DNA from: Streptomyces sp. FIT100
GTDB lineage: Bacteria > Actinomycetota > Actinomycetes > Streptomycetales > Streptomycetaceae
Length of the DNA: 64,000 nt
Assembly: GCF_024584805.1 (NCBI RefSeq)
Contig: NZ_CP075715.1
Span: 5,262,526 to 5,326,525, forward strand
Direction: 5' to 3'
Within the stretch, counting starts at the first letter, position 1. Each line of letters begins with the position of its first letter. The translations under genes were made by a program, and so were the position numbers. Shown one piece after another: positions 24,662-33,080 of the stretch. The notes below the pieces were generated by a model, which made no database searches, was not told where the DNA came from, and worked only from the letters and a program-made list of their open reading frames with translations.

Positions 24662-25840
24662 GTGTCGCTGCCACCCCTGGTCGAGCCGGCTGCCGAGCTC
24701 ACCGTAGACGAGGTCCGCAGGTACTCCCGCCACCTGATCATCCCGGATGTCGGGATGGACGGGCAGAAGCGGCTGAAGAACGCCAAGGTGCTCTGTGTGG
24801 GCGCCGGTGGCCTCGGCTCGCCGGCCCTGATGTACCTGGCCGCGGCCGGCGTCGGCACCCTCGGCATCGTGGAGTTCGACGAGGTCGACGAGTCGAACCT
24901 GCAGCGCCAGATCATCCACAGCCAGGCGGACATCGGCCGCTCCAAGGCCGAGTCCGCACGCGACAGCGTCAAGGGCATCAACCCGTACGTCAACGTGGTC
25001 CTTCACGAAGAGCGGCTCGAGGCCGAGAACGTGATGGACATCTTCAGCCAGTACGACCTGATCGTCGACGGCACGGACAACTTCGCCACCCGCTACCTGG
25101 TGAACGACGCCTGCGTGCTGCTGAACAAGCCGTACGTGTGGGGTTCGATCTACCGCTTCGACGGTCAGGCCTCCGTCTTCTGGTCCGAGCACGGTCCCTG
25201 CTACCGCTGCCTCTACCCGGAGCCCCCGCCGCCGGGCATGGTGCCCTCCTGCGCCGAGGGCGGCGTGCTGGGCGTGCTCTGCGCGTCCATCGGCTCCATC
25301 CAGGTCAACGAGGCCATCAAGCTGCTCGCCGGCATCGGCGAGCCGCTGGTCGGCCGACTGATGATCTACGACGCCCTGGAGATGCAGTACCGCCAGGTCA
25401 AGGTCCGCAAGGACCCGAACTGCGCGGTCTGCGGCGAGAACCCGACCGTCACCGAGCTCATCGACTACGAGGCGTTCTGCGGCGTCGTGTCCGAGGAGGC
25501 CCAGGAGGCGGCGCTCGGCTCGACGATCACTCCCAAGCAGCTCAAGGAGTGGATCGACGACGGCGAGAACATCGACATCATCGACGTCCGTGAGCCGAAC
25601 GAGTACGAGATCGTCTCCATCCCCGGCGCGCGGCTGATCCCGAAGAACGAGTTCCTGATGGGCAACGCCCTCCAGGACCTGCCGCAGGACAAGAAGATCG
25701 TCCTGCACTGCAAGACGGGTGTCCGCAGTGCGGAAGTCCTCGCGGTGCTCAAGTCCGCGGGCTTCGCGGACGCGGTGCACGTCGGCGGTGGCGTGATCGG
25801 CTGGGTCAACCAGATCGAGCCGGACAAGCCGGTCTACTAG
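24662..25840 (+). CDS. moeZ: MoeZ adenylyltransferase/sulfurtransferase
   Basis: 392 residues from the GTG at 24662 with GGAG 6 nt upstream. The N-terminal MoeB/ThiF domain has RYSRHLIIPDVG, the ATP-binding GAGGLGS at residues 47-53, and zinc cysteines in CYRCLYPEP and CAVCGENP. The C-terminal rhodanese domain (from about residue 290) includes IIDVREPNEYEI and the persulfide loop HCKTGVRS. It activates the C-termini of small sulfur carriers (MoaD/ThiS/CysO-like) and passes sulfur to them, for molybdopterin, thiamine-type or thiol metabolites. moaE is about 31 kb away in the same window. Confidence 0.95.
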   Translation: MSLPPLVEPAAELTVDEVRRYSRHLIIPDVGMDGQKRLKNAKVLCVGAGGLGSPALMYLAAAGVGTLGIVEFDEVDESNLQRQIIHSQADIGRSKAESARDSVKGINPYVNVVLHEERLEAENVMDIFSQYDLIVDGTDNFATRYLVNDACVLLNKPYVWGSIYRFDGQASVFWSEHGPCYRCLYPEPPPPGMVPSCAEGGVLGVLCASIGSIQVNEAIKLLAGIGEPLVGRLMIYDALEMQYRQVKVRKDPNCAVCGENPTVTELIDYEAFCGVVSEEAQEAALGSTITPKQLKEWIDDGENIDIIDVREPNEYEIVSIPGARLIPKNEFLMGNALQDLPQDKKIVLHCKTGVRSAEVLAVLKSAGFADAVHVGGGVIGWVNQIEPDKPVY

Positions 25841-25858
25841 ACCCGGGCCGAACCCGAG

Positions 25859-25892
25859 CCCGTCACCCTGGCTGACCCGTCACTCTGGCTGA
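25859..25892. repeat. 17-bp tandem duplication after moeZ
   Basis: Two head-to-tail copies of CCCGTCACCCTGGCTGA with one mismatch, at 25859-25875 and 25876-25892, between the moeZ stop and the terminator. Confidence 0.75.
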
Positions 25893-25894
25893 GG

Positions 25895-25929
25895 GGAAGG
25901 GACCGGACCCGAAAGGGCCGGTCCCTTCC
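25895..25929. terminator. bidirectional hairpin between moeZ and a convergent peptidase gene
   Basis: Arms GGAAGGGACCGG (25895-25906) and its complement (25918-25929) form 12 pairs. After a bulged A, CCC (25908-25910) and GGG (25915-25917) extend the stem to a GAAA tetraloop. It serves moeZ on the plus strand and the peptidase gene on the minus strand. Confidence 0.85.
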
Positions 25930-25934
25930 GCGTA

Positions 25935-27482
25935 CTAACCACAGGTGCTGCCGTCCTCCGGCACCTTGCCATCCAGCAGATAGCTGTCCACGAGCTCCGT
26001 CACGCACCGGTTGTGCGGGCTGTAACCGCCGTGCCCCTCGCCCTTGTTGGTGAGCAGCACACCGACGCCCTCGCCCAGCTCGTCCGCCATGCGCCGGGCG
26101 CCCTCGTACGGTGTCGCCGGGTCGCCCGTCGTGCCGACGACCAGGATAGGATCCGCCCCCTTCGCACTCGCCTCCGGTGTCACCCGCTCGCCCGGCACCG
26201 GCCACTTCGCGCACCAGCCCGCGGTGTCCCACGCCAGGAACTCGCCGAACACCGGGGATATTCGCCGGAACTCCGGCAGCAGCGCCTTCGCCTGCGCGGG
26301 CGTCGGCCGCTGCCGGTCGTCGACGCAGGAGATCGCCCGCTGGGAGTGGCTCTGTGTGTCGTAACGGCCTTTCTGGTCACGGTCGTTGTACATGTCGGCG
26401 AGCGCGAGCAGCTTCGTGCCACGGCCGCGCTGCTCGGCCTCCGCCAGGCCCTCGGTGAGTTCGTCCCACAGGCCCGTGGAGTAGAGCGACATGGCGATGC
26501 CGGTGAGGGCGAGGCTCTCGGTGAGCCGGCGGCCGTCGCCGGCGGGCAGTGGCCGCGCGTCGATCCGCTCCAGCAACCCGACTATCCGCTGCGAACCCGC
26601 CGCCGGCTCCTCGCCCCTGCTCGTCAGGTAGTTGTCCAGGGCCCGTTGGAAGCCGGTGGTCTGATTGCGGGCGTGGCCTATGGCATCGGCCGTCGGGTCG
26701 ACGACGGCGTCCAGCACCGTCCGTCCCACGTTCCGGGGAAAGAGGTGGGCGTAGGTGCCGCCGAGCTCCGTGCCGTAGGAGATGCCGAAGTAGTTGAGCT
26801 TGCGGTCGCCCAGCACATGGCGGATGAGATCCATGTCCCGGGCCGCGTCCGATGTGCCCACATGAGCCAGGACCGGGCCCGAGCGCGCGGCGCAGCCCGC
26901 CCCGAAGCTCTCGGCGTCCTCGAAGTAGACCGCCTCCTCGGCGGGGGTGTCGGGGGTGAGGTCGACACGGCTCGCCGCCACTTCCTGCTCCCGGTCGCTC
27001 CGGCACACCACGCCCGAGCTCCGCGCAACCCCGCGGGGGTCGAAACTCACCAGGTCGTAGCGCGAGTTGAGCTTCTCGTACTCCGGGGCGAAGCCCGGCA
27101 GGCCGTCGACGCCCGAGCCGCCGGGTCCGCCGAAGTTGAAGAGCAGGGAGCCCAGGCGTCTGTCCTGGTCCCGCGCCGGGCGCCGGATCAGCGCGAGGGA
27201 CAGCGTCGCGCCGTCGGGGGCCTCGTAGTCGAGCGGGACCTTCACCTCCGCACAGGTCCAGCCGCCGCCCTCGCAGGGCTGCCAGTCGGGCCGCTGCTCC
27301 AGCAGCGCGCCGGGCAGGTGCTGTGCCGCGTCGCCCTCGCGCACCGGAGGCGGCGCCGCCCGTGTGCCCCCTCCGGCAGCCGTGCCCGTGCCCATGCCCA
27401 CATCGCACCCCGTGAGCACGGCCGTCGCCGCCAGCGCCAGCGCGACGACCGCCGCCGACGTCCTGTTCCCTCGCACCGTCAT
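25935..27482 (-). CDS. lipoprotein tripeptidyl-aminopeptidase-type alpha/beta hydrolase
   Basis: 515 residues from the ATG at 27482. N-terminal lipoprotein signal peptide (AAVVALALAATAVLTGCDVG) with lipobox LTGC. Catalytic elements of the TAP family: FNFGGPGGSGVDGLP (oxyanion), FDPRGVARS, nucleophile in YFGISYGTELGGTYAHLFP, acid in VVGTTGDPATPYEGARR and His in KGEGHGGYSP. The C-terminal TAP-like domain is complete. Such enzymes remove N-terminal tripeptides outside the cell. A paralog follows upstream (27603-29267). A TAGGAT box on the minus strand (27546-27551) suggests an own promoter in the 120-bp gap. Confidence 0.92.
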   Translation of the reverse strand: MTVRGNRTSAAVVALALAATAVLTGCDVGMGTGTAAGGGTRAAPPPVREGDAAQHLPGALLEQRPDWQPCEGGGWTCAEVKVPLDYEAPDGATLSLALIRRPARDQDRRLGSLLFNFGGPGGSGVDGLPGFAPEYEKLNSRYDLVSFDPRGVARSSGVVCRSDREQEVAASRVDLTPDTPAEEAVYFEDAESFGAGCAARSGPVLAHVGTSDAARDMDLIRHVLGDRKLNYFGISYGTELGGTYAHLFPRNVGRTVLDAVVDPTADAIGHARNQTTGFQRALDNYLTSRGEEPAAGSQRIVGLLERIDARPLPAGDGRRLTESLALTGIAMSLYSTGLWDELTEGLAEAEQRGRGTKLLALADMYNDRDQKGRYDTQSHSQRAISCVDDRQRPTPAQAKALLPEFRRISPVFGEFLAWDTAGWCAKWPVPGERVTPEASAKGADPILVVGTTGDPATPYEGARRMADELGEGVGVLLTNKGEGHGGYSPHNRCVTELVDSYLLDGKVPEDGSTCG

Positions 27483-27602
27483 TCCAGCCCCCCCGACAGA
27501 TCACCGAAAGATCGCTCGGCACATCATCCGACCGATGCGAGAACATCCTAGGAGCCACCACTGACAGTGACCGTCCGAGCGGTGCGGAGCCGGCGCCGGG
27601 CG

Positions 27603-29267
27603 TCACTCGCAGACGGTCCCGGCGGGCGGCACCCGGCCTTCGAGGAGGTAGCCGTCCACGTTCTTCTGCACACAGGCGCTGCCGCTGCCGTACGCCCCGT
27701 GCCCCTCGCCGCGGTACGTCATCTCGACGCCGACGCCCTGGCCCAGCGCCTCCGCCATCGCCTTGGCACCCGCGTACGGCGTGGCGGGGTCACCGGTGTT
27801 GCCGATGACGAGGATCGGGGGCGCCCCCGGCGCCGAGACGTCGGGGTGCTCCCACTTCCCGGGCACCGGCCACTCCGAGCAGCCCATCAGGCCCCAGCCG
27901 AGGTACTCGCCGAAGAGGGGTGACGCCTTGCGGAATTCGGGGAGCCTGGCCTTCGTCTGCGCCAGCGAGTACCGCTCCTTGTAGTCGACGCAGTTGACGG
28001 CGGCGTTGGCGGACTGGATGTTGCTGTAGTCGCCGTCCCTGTTCCTTCCGTTCAACGCGTCCGAGAGCGCGAGCAGCAGTGCGCCGTTGCCGCCGTCGGC
28101 CTCGTCGAGCCCCTGCTCCAGATACGGCCAGGTCTCCTTGGAGTAGAGGGCCTCCGCGATGCCGTTCGTGGCCTGCGTCTGGGTGAGCTTGCGGTCGCCG
28201 GTGGCCGGGATCGGCTTCTTCTCGAGCCGCGCGAGCAGATCGAGGACGAACTGCTGGATCTCCTCGGGCGTGCTGCCCGGCAGCTGGCACTCGTCACCGC
28301 GCGCGACGCAGTCCGCCGCGAAGTTGTCGAACGCCAGCTGGAAGCCCTTGGCCTGGCCGAGCGAGCCCTGCACGGAGTCGCTGTTCGGGTCGACGACGGC
28401 GTCGAAGACGGCCCGGCCGACCTTCTCGGGGAACAGGTGCGCGTAGACGCCGCCGAGTTCGGTGCCGTACGAGAAGCCCACGTAGTGGAGCTTGTCGTCG
28501 CCGAGCACCTGCCGCATCAGGTCCATGTCGCGGGCGGCGTTCGTCGTGCCGACGTACGGCAGGTCCGCGCCGGAGTGCTCCTCGCAGCCCGAGGCGTAGC
28601 TGCGGAGCCGGTCCACGTACGCCTTCTCCTCCGCGGCGTCGTCGGGCGTGGCGTCCTGCGCGTAGTACTCGTCCAGCTGCTGGTTGTCGGCGCACTCGAC
28701 GGCCTGGCTGCGGCCCACGCCGCGCGGGTCGAAGCTCACGAGGTCGTAGCGTTCGCGCAGCTTCTCGTAGTCCTTGGCCGCGGCGGGGAGCGTGCTGACC
28801 CCGGAGCCGCCGGGTCCGCCGAAGTTGAAGATGAGGGAGCCGATGCGATTGGCCTGGTCGCGGGCCTTTCCACGGATCAGCGCCAATTCGATCGTCTCCC
28901 CGTCCGGGTCGGCGTAGTCGCGCGGGACCTCCATGAAGGAGCACTCCCACGTCGTCCCGCCGGGCAGTGGCGAGGGCGCGGGACCCCCGCCCTCCGCCTC
29001 CGAGGGGGGCGGGCACGGCCGCCAGTCCAGCTTCTGGGCGGTGAAGTCGCGCTCCTGCTGCCCTTCGCCCGCGTCGGAGCCCGAGCAGCCGGCCGTGACC
29101 AGGACCGCGGCGGCGGCCGCGGCGGCGAGTACGGTACCGGCCCGCCGGGCGGCGGCCGCGCGCCGTGCGTCCGGTGCGTCCGGTGCGTCCGGTGCGTCCG
29201 GTGCGTCCGGTGCATCCGGGGTGTCCGGACCGGGGGAGTCGGTCGGCGCGGGCGAGGAGGTGGGCAT
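27603..29267 (-). CDS. second lipoprotein tripeptidyl-aminopeptidase-type hydrolase
   Basis: 554 residues from the ATG at 29267 (GGATGGG upstream). The N-terminus carries about six Asp-Ala-Pro repeats (residues ~17-34) before the membrane-inserting segment and lipobox VTAGC, an unusually long cytosolic n-region for a lipoprotein signal. The catalytic parts mirror the neighbour: FNFGGPGGSGVSTLP, FDPRGVGRS, FSYGTELGGVYAHLFP, VIGNTGDPATPYAGAK and YRGEGHGAYGSG, plus Cys residues typical of the secreted family. The similarity between the two genes across the whole length indicates tandem duplication. An ATG nearer the hydrophobic segment is not available. Confidence 0.92.
   Translation of the reverse strand: MPTSSPAPTDSPGPDTPDAPDAPDAPDAPDAPDARRAAAARRAGTVLAAAAAAAVLVTAGCSGSDAGEGQQERDFTAQKLDWRPCPPPSEAEGGGPAPSPLPGGTTWECSFMEVPRDYADPDGETIELALIRGKARDQANRIGSLIFNFGGPGGSGVSTLPAAAKDYEKLRERYDLVSFDPRGVGRSQAVECADNQQLDEYYAQDATPDDAAEEKAYVDRLRSYASGCEEHSGADLPYVGTTNAARDMDLMRQVLGDDKLHYVGFSYGTELGGVYAHLFPEKVGRAVFDAVVDPNSDSVQGSLGQAKGFQLAFDNFAADCVARGDECQLPGSTPEEIQQFVLDLLARLEKKPIPATGDRKLTQTQATNGIAEALYSKETWPYLEQGLDEADGGNGALLLALSDALNGRNRDGDYSNIQSANAAVNCVDYKERYSLAQTKARLPEFRKASPLFGEYLGWGLMGCSEWPVPGKWEHPDVSAPGAPPILVIGNTGDPATPYAGAKAMAEALGQGVGVEMTYRGEGHGAYGSGSACVQKNVDGYLLEGRVPPAGTVCE
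29165..29218. repeat. 9-bp tandem repeat encoding Asp-Ala-Pro units
   Basis: Six copies of GTGCGTCCG, the last with one change, within the N-terminal coding part of the second peptidase. Being a multiple of three, copy changes alter only the length of the Asp-Ala-Pro run. Confidence 0.9.
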
Positions 29268-29452
29268 GAGCCCATCCTGCGCGGTGCGGGGGCGGTCCGC
29301 CTCCCGACGGTGCGTGGGCGGGCCGCGCGGGTGCACGGGGCCGGGCGGACCCCTGTCCGTGCCACCCGTGCCACCCGTGACGCCCCCGACCGAAGCCGCG
29401 GCGCCCCGACGCCGCGAAGCCGCGAGCGAGCCCTTCCGCCCGGGCCGTGTCC

Positions 29453-32257
29453 TTAGAGCGCGCCCTTCCGCGTGAGCTGGTTGAAGCACACCCACCCCGG
29501 CAGGACCGGCAGCCACAGCGTCAGCAGCCGGTACAGCAGCACCGCCGGCGCCGCGATCTCCGCCGGCAGACCGACGGCGATCAGGCCGAGCGTCAGAGCG
29601 CCCTCGACCGCGCCCACACCGCCCGGGGTCGGCGCCGCCGACCCCAGGGCGCTGCCGGCGAGGAAGACGACGGCGATGCTGGCGTAGCTGAGCTGCTGGT
29701 TGCCGTTGTCGAAGGCCCGGATCGAGGCGTCCAGGCACATCACGAAGGTGCCGCTCAGGAGCAGCATCCCGCCGATGCCCGTGAGCAGCTTCACCGGCCG
29801 CTGCAGCACGTCCAGCATGCGCGGCACGACACCCGCGAACAGCGACCGCAGCCGGGTCGCCACGAACTTCCGCAGGAACGGGATCGCGGTCACCACCAGC
29901 ACCAGCACGGCCACGGTCAGCAGACCCGCGATGACCGTCCTCGACGGGGTCAGCGACGACGTCTTCTCCGTGCCCGTCAGATAGCCGAAGGAGAGCAGCA
30001 GCAGGATGTGCGCGCCGAGCCCGAAGAGCTGCGAGGCGCCGACGCTCGCCACCGCGAGCCCGGGGCGTACGCCGGAGCGCTGGAGGAAGCGGGTGTTGAG
30101 GGCGACACCGCCGACCGCCGCCGGGGCGACGATCTTCACGAACGAGCTCGCGATCTGTGCCACGACCGTCCGAAGGAAGGAGACCCGCTCCGGCACGAAG
30201 CCGAGCAGGCTCATCGCCGCCGCGACGTAGCTGATCGCCGAGAAGAGGACCGCGGCCGCCACCCAGCCCCAGTGCGCCTGGCTGACGACGGTGAGGTCGG
30301 TCCTGGTGAGCTGGGAGAGCAGGAAGTACGCGGCGAAGGCCCCGGCGATCAGACTGACCAGGGTGCGCGGCTTGATCCGCTCCAGCCGCACCGGCTCCAC
30401 CGGCGCCTGCGGCCTGATGAGCAGCACCTGCCGGCGGATCTGGGCGAGCAGATCCTCCTCGCGGGCCTCGTCCAGCGCTTCGTCCAGCGCCCGTTTCTCG
30501 GCCTGCTTCTCCGCGCGCTGCGACTTCCGGGCCGCCTTCCGGCCCTGGTCGGCAACCCCGTCGGCCACCGGCTCCTGGGCCCTGGCCTGCCGGGCCTCCT
30601 CGGCCGCGGACAGCACCGTGTCGCGCTCGCGCTGCGAACGCTCCCGGGCGAGCCGCCGCAGCGTCGCGCGCGTGGAGCGGCTGAGCGCGATGGGCTGGAG
30701 CAGCGGCAGGCAGTCCGCGACCGCGTCCGGGCCCAGTACCTCGACCGCCGCCGCGACCGCACGCTCGGCCCCGACCCGCAGTCCGAACGTGGTCAGCAGT
30801 TGTGCGATGTCCATCCGGAGGACCACGTCACCGGCCGCGATCTCCCCGCCGCGCAGATCGGTCAGCACCACCTTGCCGGAACGATCCACCAGGATCGCGT
30901 CGCCCGTGAGCCTGCGGTGCGCGATACGCCGCGACTGCAGCGCCCGCACCTGCCGGAACGCGCCGAGCACCACGTCGTCCGTGATCTCCTCGTCGGGCAG
31001 CGAGTCCAGCGAGTGGCCGCCGAGGTGCTCGTAGACCAGCATCACGGCGTCCGGGCCGAGCTCCGACGTGGCGATCAGCTTCGGCGCGTTGGCCCCGGCG
31101 GCGATCGCGGCGTACGCGAGCAGCGCCTCCTGCTCCAGGGCCTGGCGCAGCGACTGGATGGAGCGCCGGGTGGTGATCGCGCGCAGCGTGAGCCGGCGCC
31201 AGACCCGGTAGAAGTAGCCCTGCGCCTGCTGCTCGCGGTCGACGACGGTGACATCGAGCGGAGGGCCGTCCTCCAGGGTCACGAGGTAGCGGCGGCCGCG
31301 GTCCCCGTGGTCGGCCGACTCGGGCACGTCCTCCGCCCGCATCGCCGTCACCGGGCGGAAACCGACATGGCGCAGGCCCGCCAGCAGGGTCTGGCCGGTC
31401 GGACGCACGTTCGGTGAGCCGACGGCGTACAGCGTGCCGTACGCGACCGTCCAGCCGATCAGCACGGTGAGGATGATCGAGAACGGAGTCGTGTAGCCCG
31501 CGACGAGCATCGCGAAGGCGTCGAGGAGCAGCACGCCCCACAGCGCCACGCGCCAGCGCGGGCGGCGGGCCATGCCGACGGCCGTCATATAGGCGATGAC
31601 CGGGGCGAGATAGCCGTGGACGGGGTCGGTGAGTCCGCCGCCCGTCTGCGGCTGGGTCAGCGCGTCCTGGATCTGGCTCGGCGCGGCCTCGGCGACCCAG
31701 AGGTCGGTGGCGAGGGTCACGCCGTGGGCGAGCACGGCCGCGAGGACGCCGTCCGCGATCCGCAGACCGTCCCGCTTGATCAGCCGCTCGATCGCGAAGG
31801 CGACCGGAACGAGCAGCACGGCGATGCTGGAGACCAGACCGGCGAGCTTGACCAGCACGTCCGGGGCCTGACCGGTGCCCTTGGAGATGTCCGACTCGAG
31901 GCCGGTCGTGGTGCCGTGCGCGAAGGCGGCGACGCCGAGTACGACGACGACCGCCAGAATTCCGGCGAGCAGCCGCGTCAGGTCGGAGGGACGGTGCACC
32001 CGGGCGGGGAGAAGGGGCTCGTCGCCGGAGACACGTTCGGTGGAGGCGGAGGTGTCTGCGTCGCCGTCCGCAACGGTGCCCTCGGCAGGGTGGTCGTGAG
32101 CAGCGTCTTCAGCACTGTCCTTCGCGGTGTCCTCGGTGTCCTTCTCCGGGGCGGTGTCCGCTTCCGGGCGCGACTCGGAACCGGAGGTGCTCGCCGCTGC
32201 CGCAGGCTGCACGCCCCGCTCCTTCGCCGTCTCGGTCTCTTCTTGATCTCGTATCAC
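29453..32257 (-). CDS. large membrane protein: N-terminal helices, pseudokinase-like domain, LPG-synthase-type flippase domain
   Basis: 934 residues from the ATG at 32257. Residues 1-90 are acidic and disordered. About six hydrophobic segments follow (90-290). A soluble middle part resembles a protein kinase fold with lost catalysis: MLVYEHLGGHSLDSLP looks like the hinge, RRIAHRRLTGDAILVD sits where HRDxxxxN would be, and VVLTDLRGGEI replaces DFG. The last ~330 residues are a lysylphosphatidylglycerol-synthase TM region (UPF0104): SFVKIVAPAAVGGVALNTRFLQRSG, AAPTPGGVGAVEGALTLGL, FNQLTRKG. The protein is conserved in Streptomyces. A lipid or polyprenol flippase role gated by a pseudokinase is inference. 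Confidence 0.88.
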   Translation of the reverse strand: MIRDQEETETAKERGVQPAAAASTSGSESRPEADTAPEKDTEDTAKDSAEDAAHDHPAEGTVADGDADTSASTERVSGDEPLLPARVHRPSDLTRLLAGILAVVVVLGVAAFAHGTTTGLESDISKGTGQAPDVLVKLAGLVSSIAVLLVPVAFAIERLIKRDGLRIADGVLAAVLAHGVTLATDLWVAEAAPSQIQDALTQPQTGGGLTDPVHGYLAPVIAYMTAVGMARRPRWRVALWGVLLLDAFAMLVAGYTTPFSIILTVLIGWTVAYGTLYAVGSPNVRPTGQTLLAGLRHVGFRPVTAMRAEDVPESADHGDRGRRYLVTLEDGPPLDVTVVDREQQAQGYFYRVWRRLTLRAITTRRSIQSLRQALEQEALLAYAAIAAGANAPKLIATSELGPDAVMLVYEHLGGHSLDSLPDEEITDDVVLGAFRQVRALQSRRIAHRRLTGDAILVDRSGKVVLTDLRGGEIAAGDVVLRMDIAQLLTTFGLRVGAERAVAAAVEVLGPDAVADCLPLLQPIALSRSTRATLRRLARERSQRERDTVLSAAEEARQARAQEPVADGVADQGRKAARKSQRAEKQAEKRALDEALDEAREEDLLAQIRRQVLLIRPQAPVEPVRLERIKPRTLVSLIAGAFAAYFLLSQLTRTDLTVVSQAHWGWVAAAVLFSAISYVAAAMSLLGFVPERVSFLRTVVAQIASSFVKIVAPAAVGGVALNTRFLQRSGVRPGLAVASVGASQLFGLGAHILLLLSFGYLTGTEKTSSLTPSRTVIAGLLTVAVLVLVVTAIPFLRKFVATRLRSLFAGVVPRMLDVLQRPVKLLTGIGGMLLLSGTFVMCLDASIRAFDNGNQQLSYASIAVVFLAGSALGSAAPTPGGVGAVEGALTLGLIAVGLPAEIAAPAVLLYRLLTLWLPVLPGWVCFNQLTRKGAL

Positions 32258-32352
32258 CAGTCACCGCCCGGATGATGGTGGCATGTCGCACTGACAGTGG
32301 GGGCCATCAGGGTGCCTGCCCGCTGTCGGTGCCATGGTGCAGGATGGGCCGG

Positions 32353-32859
32353 ATGAGCGATGAGGTGCCGGAACTGCCGGAGTACGCGGAGCGGGTCCTG
32401 GACGTCGCCGAGCGTATCCCGCCGGGCCGGGTCATGACCTACGGAGATGTGGCGGAGTGGCTCGGCGAGGGGGGACCGCGCCAGGTCGGCCGCGTCATGG
32501 CGCTGTACGGGGGCGCGGTGCCGTGGTGGCGCGTGGTGCGCGCCGACGGGGTGCTGCTGCCCGGCCACGAGCTGAGCGCGCTCGACCACTACCGAGTGGA
32601 GGGCACTCCGCTGCGGGAGGCCGCCAGGAGCGCGGAGGACCATGTGCCCCGCCTGGACATGCGACGGGCGCGCTGGGACGGCGTGGCGGGCCCGGGGCAC
32701 GACGGGCGCGACGCCGACGGGAGCGAAGCGGACGCCGCCGCGCCGCTCACTCCCCTGGGCGACGCCGACGGGATACGTGACGCCGACGGGATGGGCGACG
32801 CGTACGCGATACGCGGCGGCGGGGACGCGACGGTCCGGGACGCGGGAGCTCACACCTGA
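32353..32859 (+). CDS. alkyltransferase-like (ATL) DNA-binding protein, MGMT family
   Basis: 168 residues from the ATG at 32353 (GGATGGG upstream); an ATG three codons earlier is also possible. The O6-methylguanine transferase fold is clear (VLDVAERIPPGRVMTYGDVAEWLG; RQVGRVMALYGG). The active-site motif PCHR reads PWWR at residues 57-60, so Trp replaces the alkyl-accepting Cys. ATL proteins flip O6-alkylguanine and recruit nucleotide-excision repair. The C-terminal ~60 residues are an Asp/Gly/Ala-rich extension made of DADG-type repeats. It lies divergent from the flippase-like gene and upstream of adnA, matching the Rv3204 position. Confidence 0.9.
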   Translation: MSDEVPELPEYAERVLDVAERIPPGRVMTYGDVAEWLGEGGPRQVGRVMALYGGAVPWWRVVRADGVLLPGHELSALDHYRVEGTPLREAARSAEDHVPRLDMRRARWDGVAGPGHDGRDADGSEADAAAPLTPLGDADGIRDADGMGDAYAIRGGGDATVRDAGAHT

Positions 32860-33080
32860 CAGCTTCCGCCATTCGACGGTGCGATGGGGCGTCCGGCGCC
32901 CGCGAGCAGCCCCCGGCAGCGTCGGGACCGGAGTCGCTGCGCCCGGGGAGCCGCCTGGCGTAGCGTCGTCGGGGCCCGTGCCACCACCCGCATCGGCGCC
33001 TTCGTACCCATTCGGCCCGCGCTTCCGCGCCGGCCCCGGCTCTCTCACCACAAGCACACCCCCCAGGACCGGCGATCCAC

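Noticed and set aside
32272..32352. 27-codon upstream extension of the ATL protein
   Set aside because: The sequence before the ATG at 32353 has no family similarity, and a ribosome site sits directly before that ATG.
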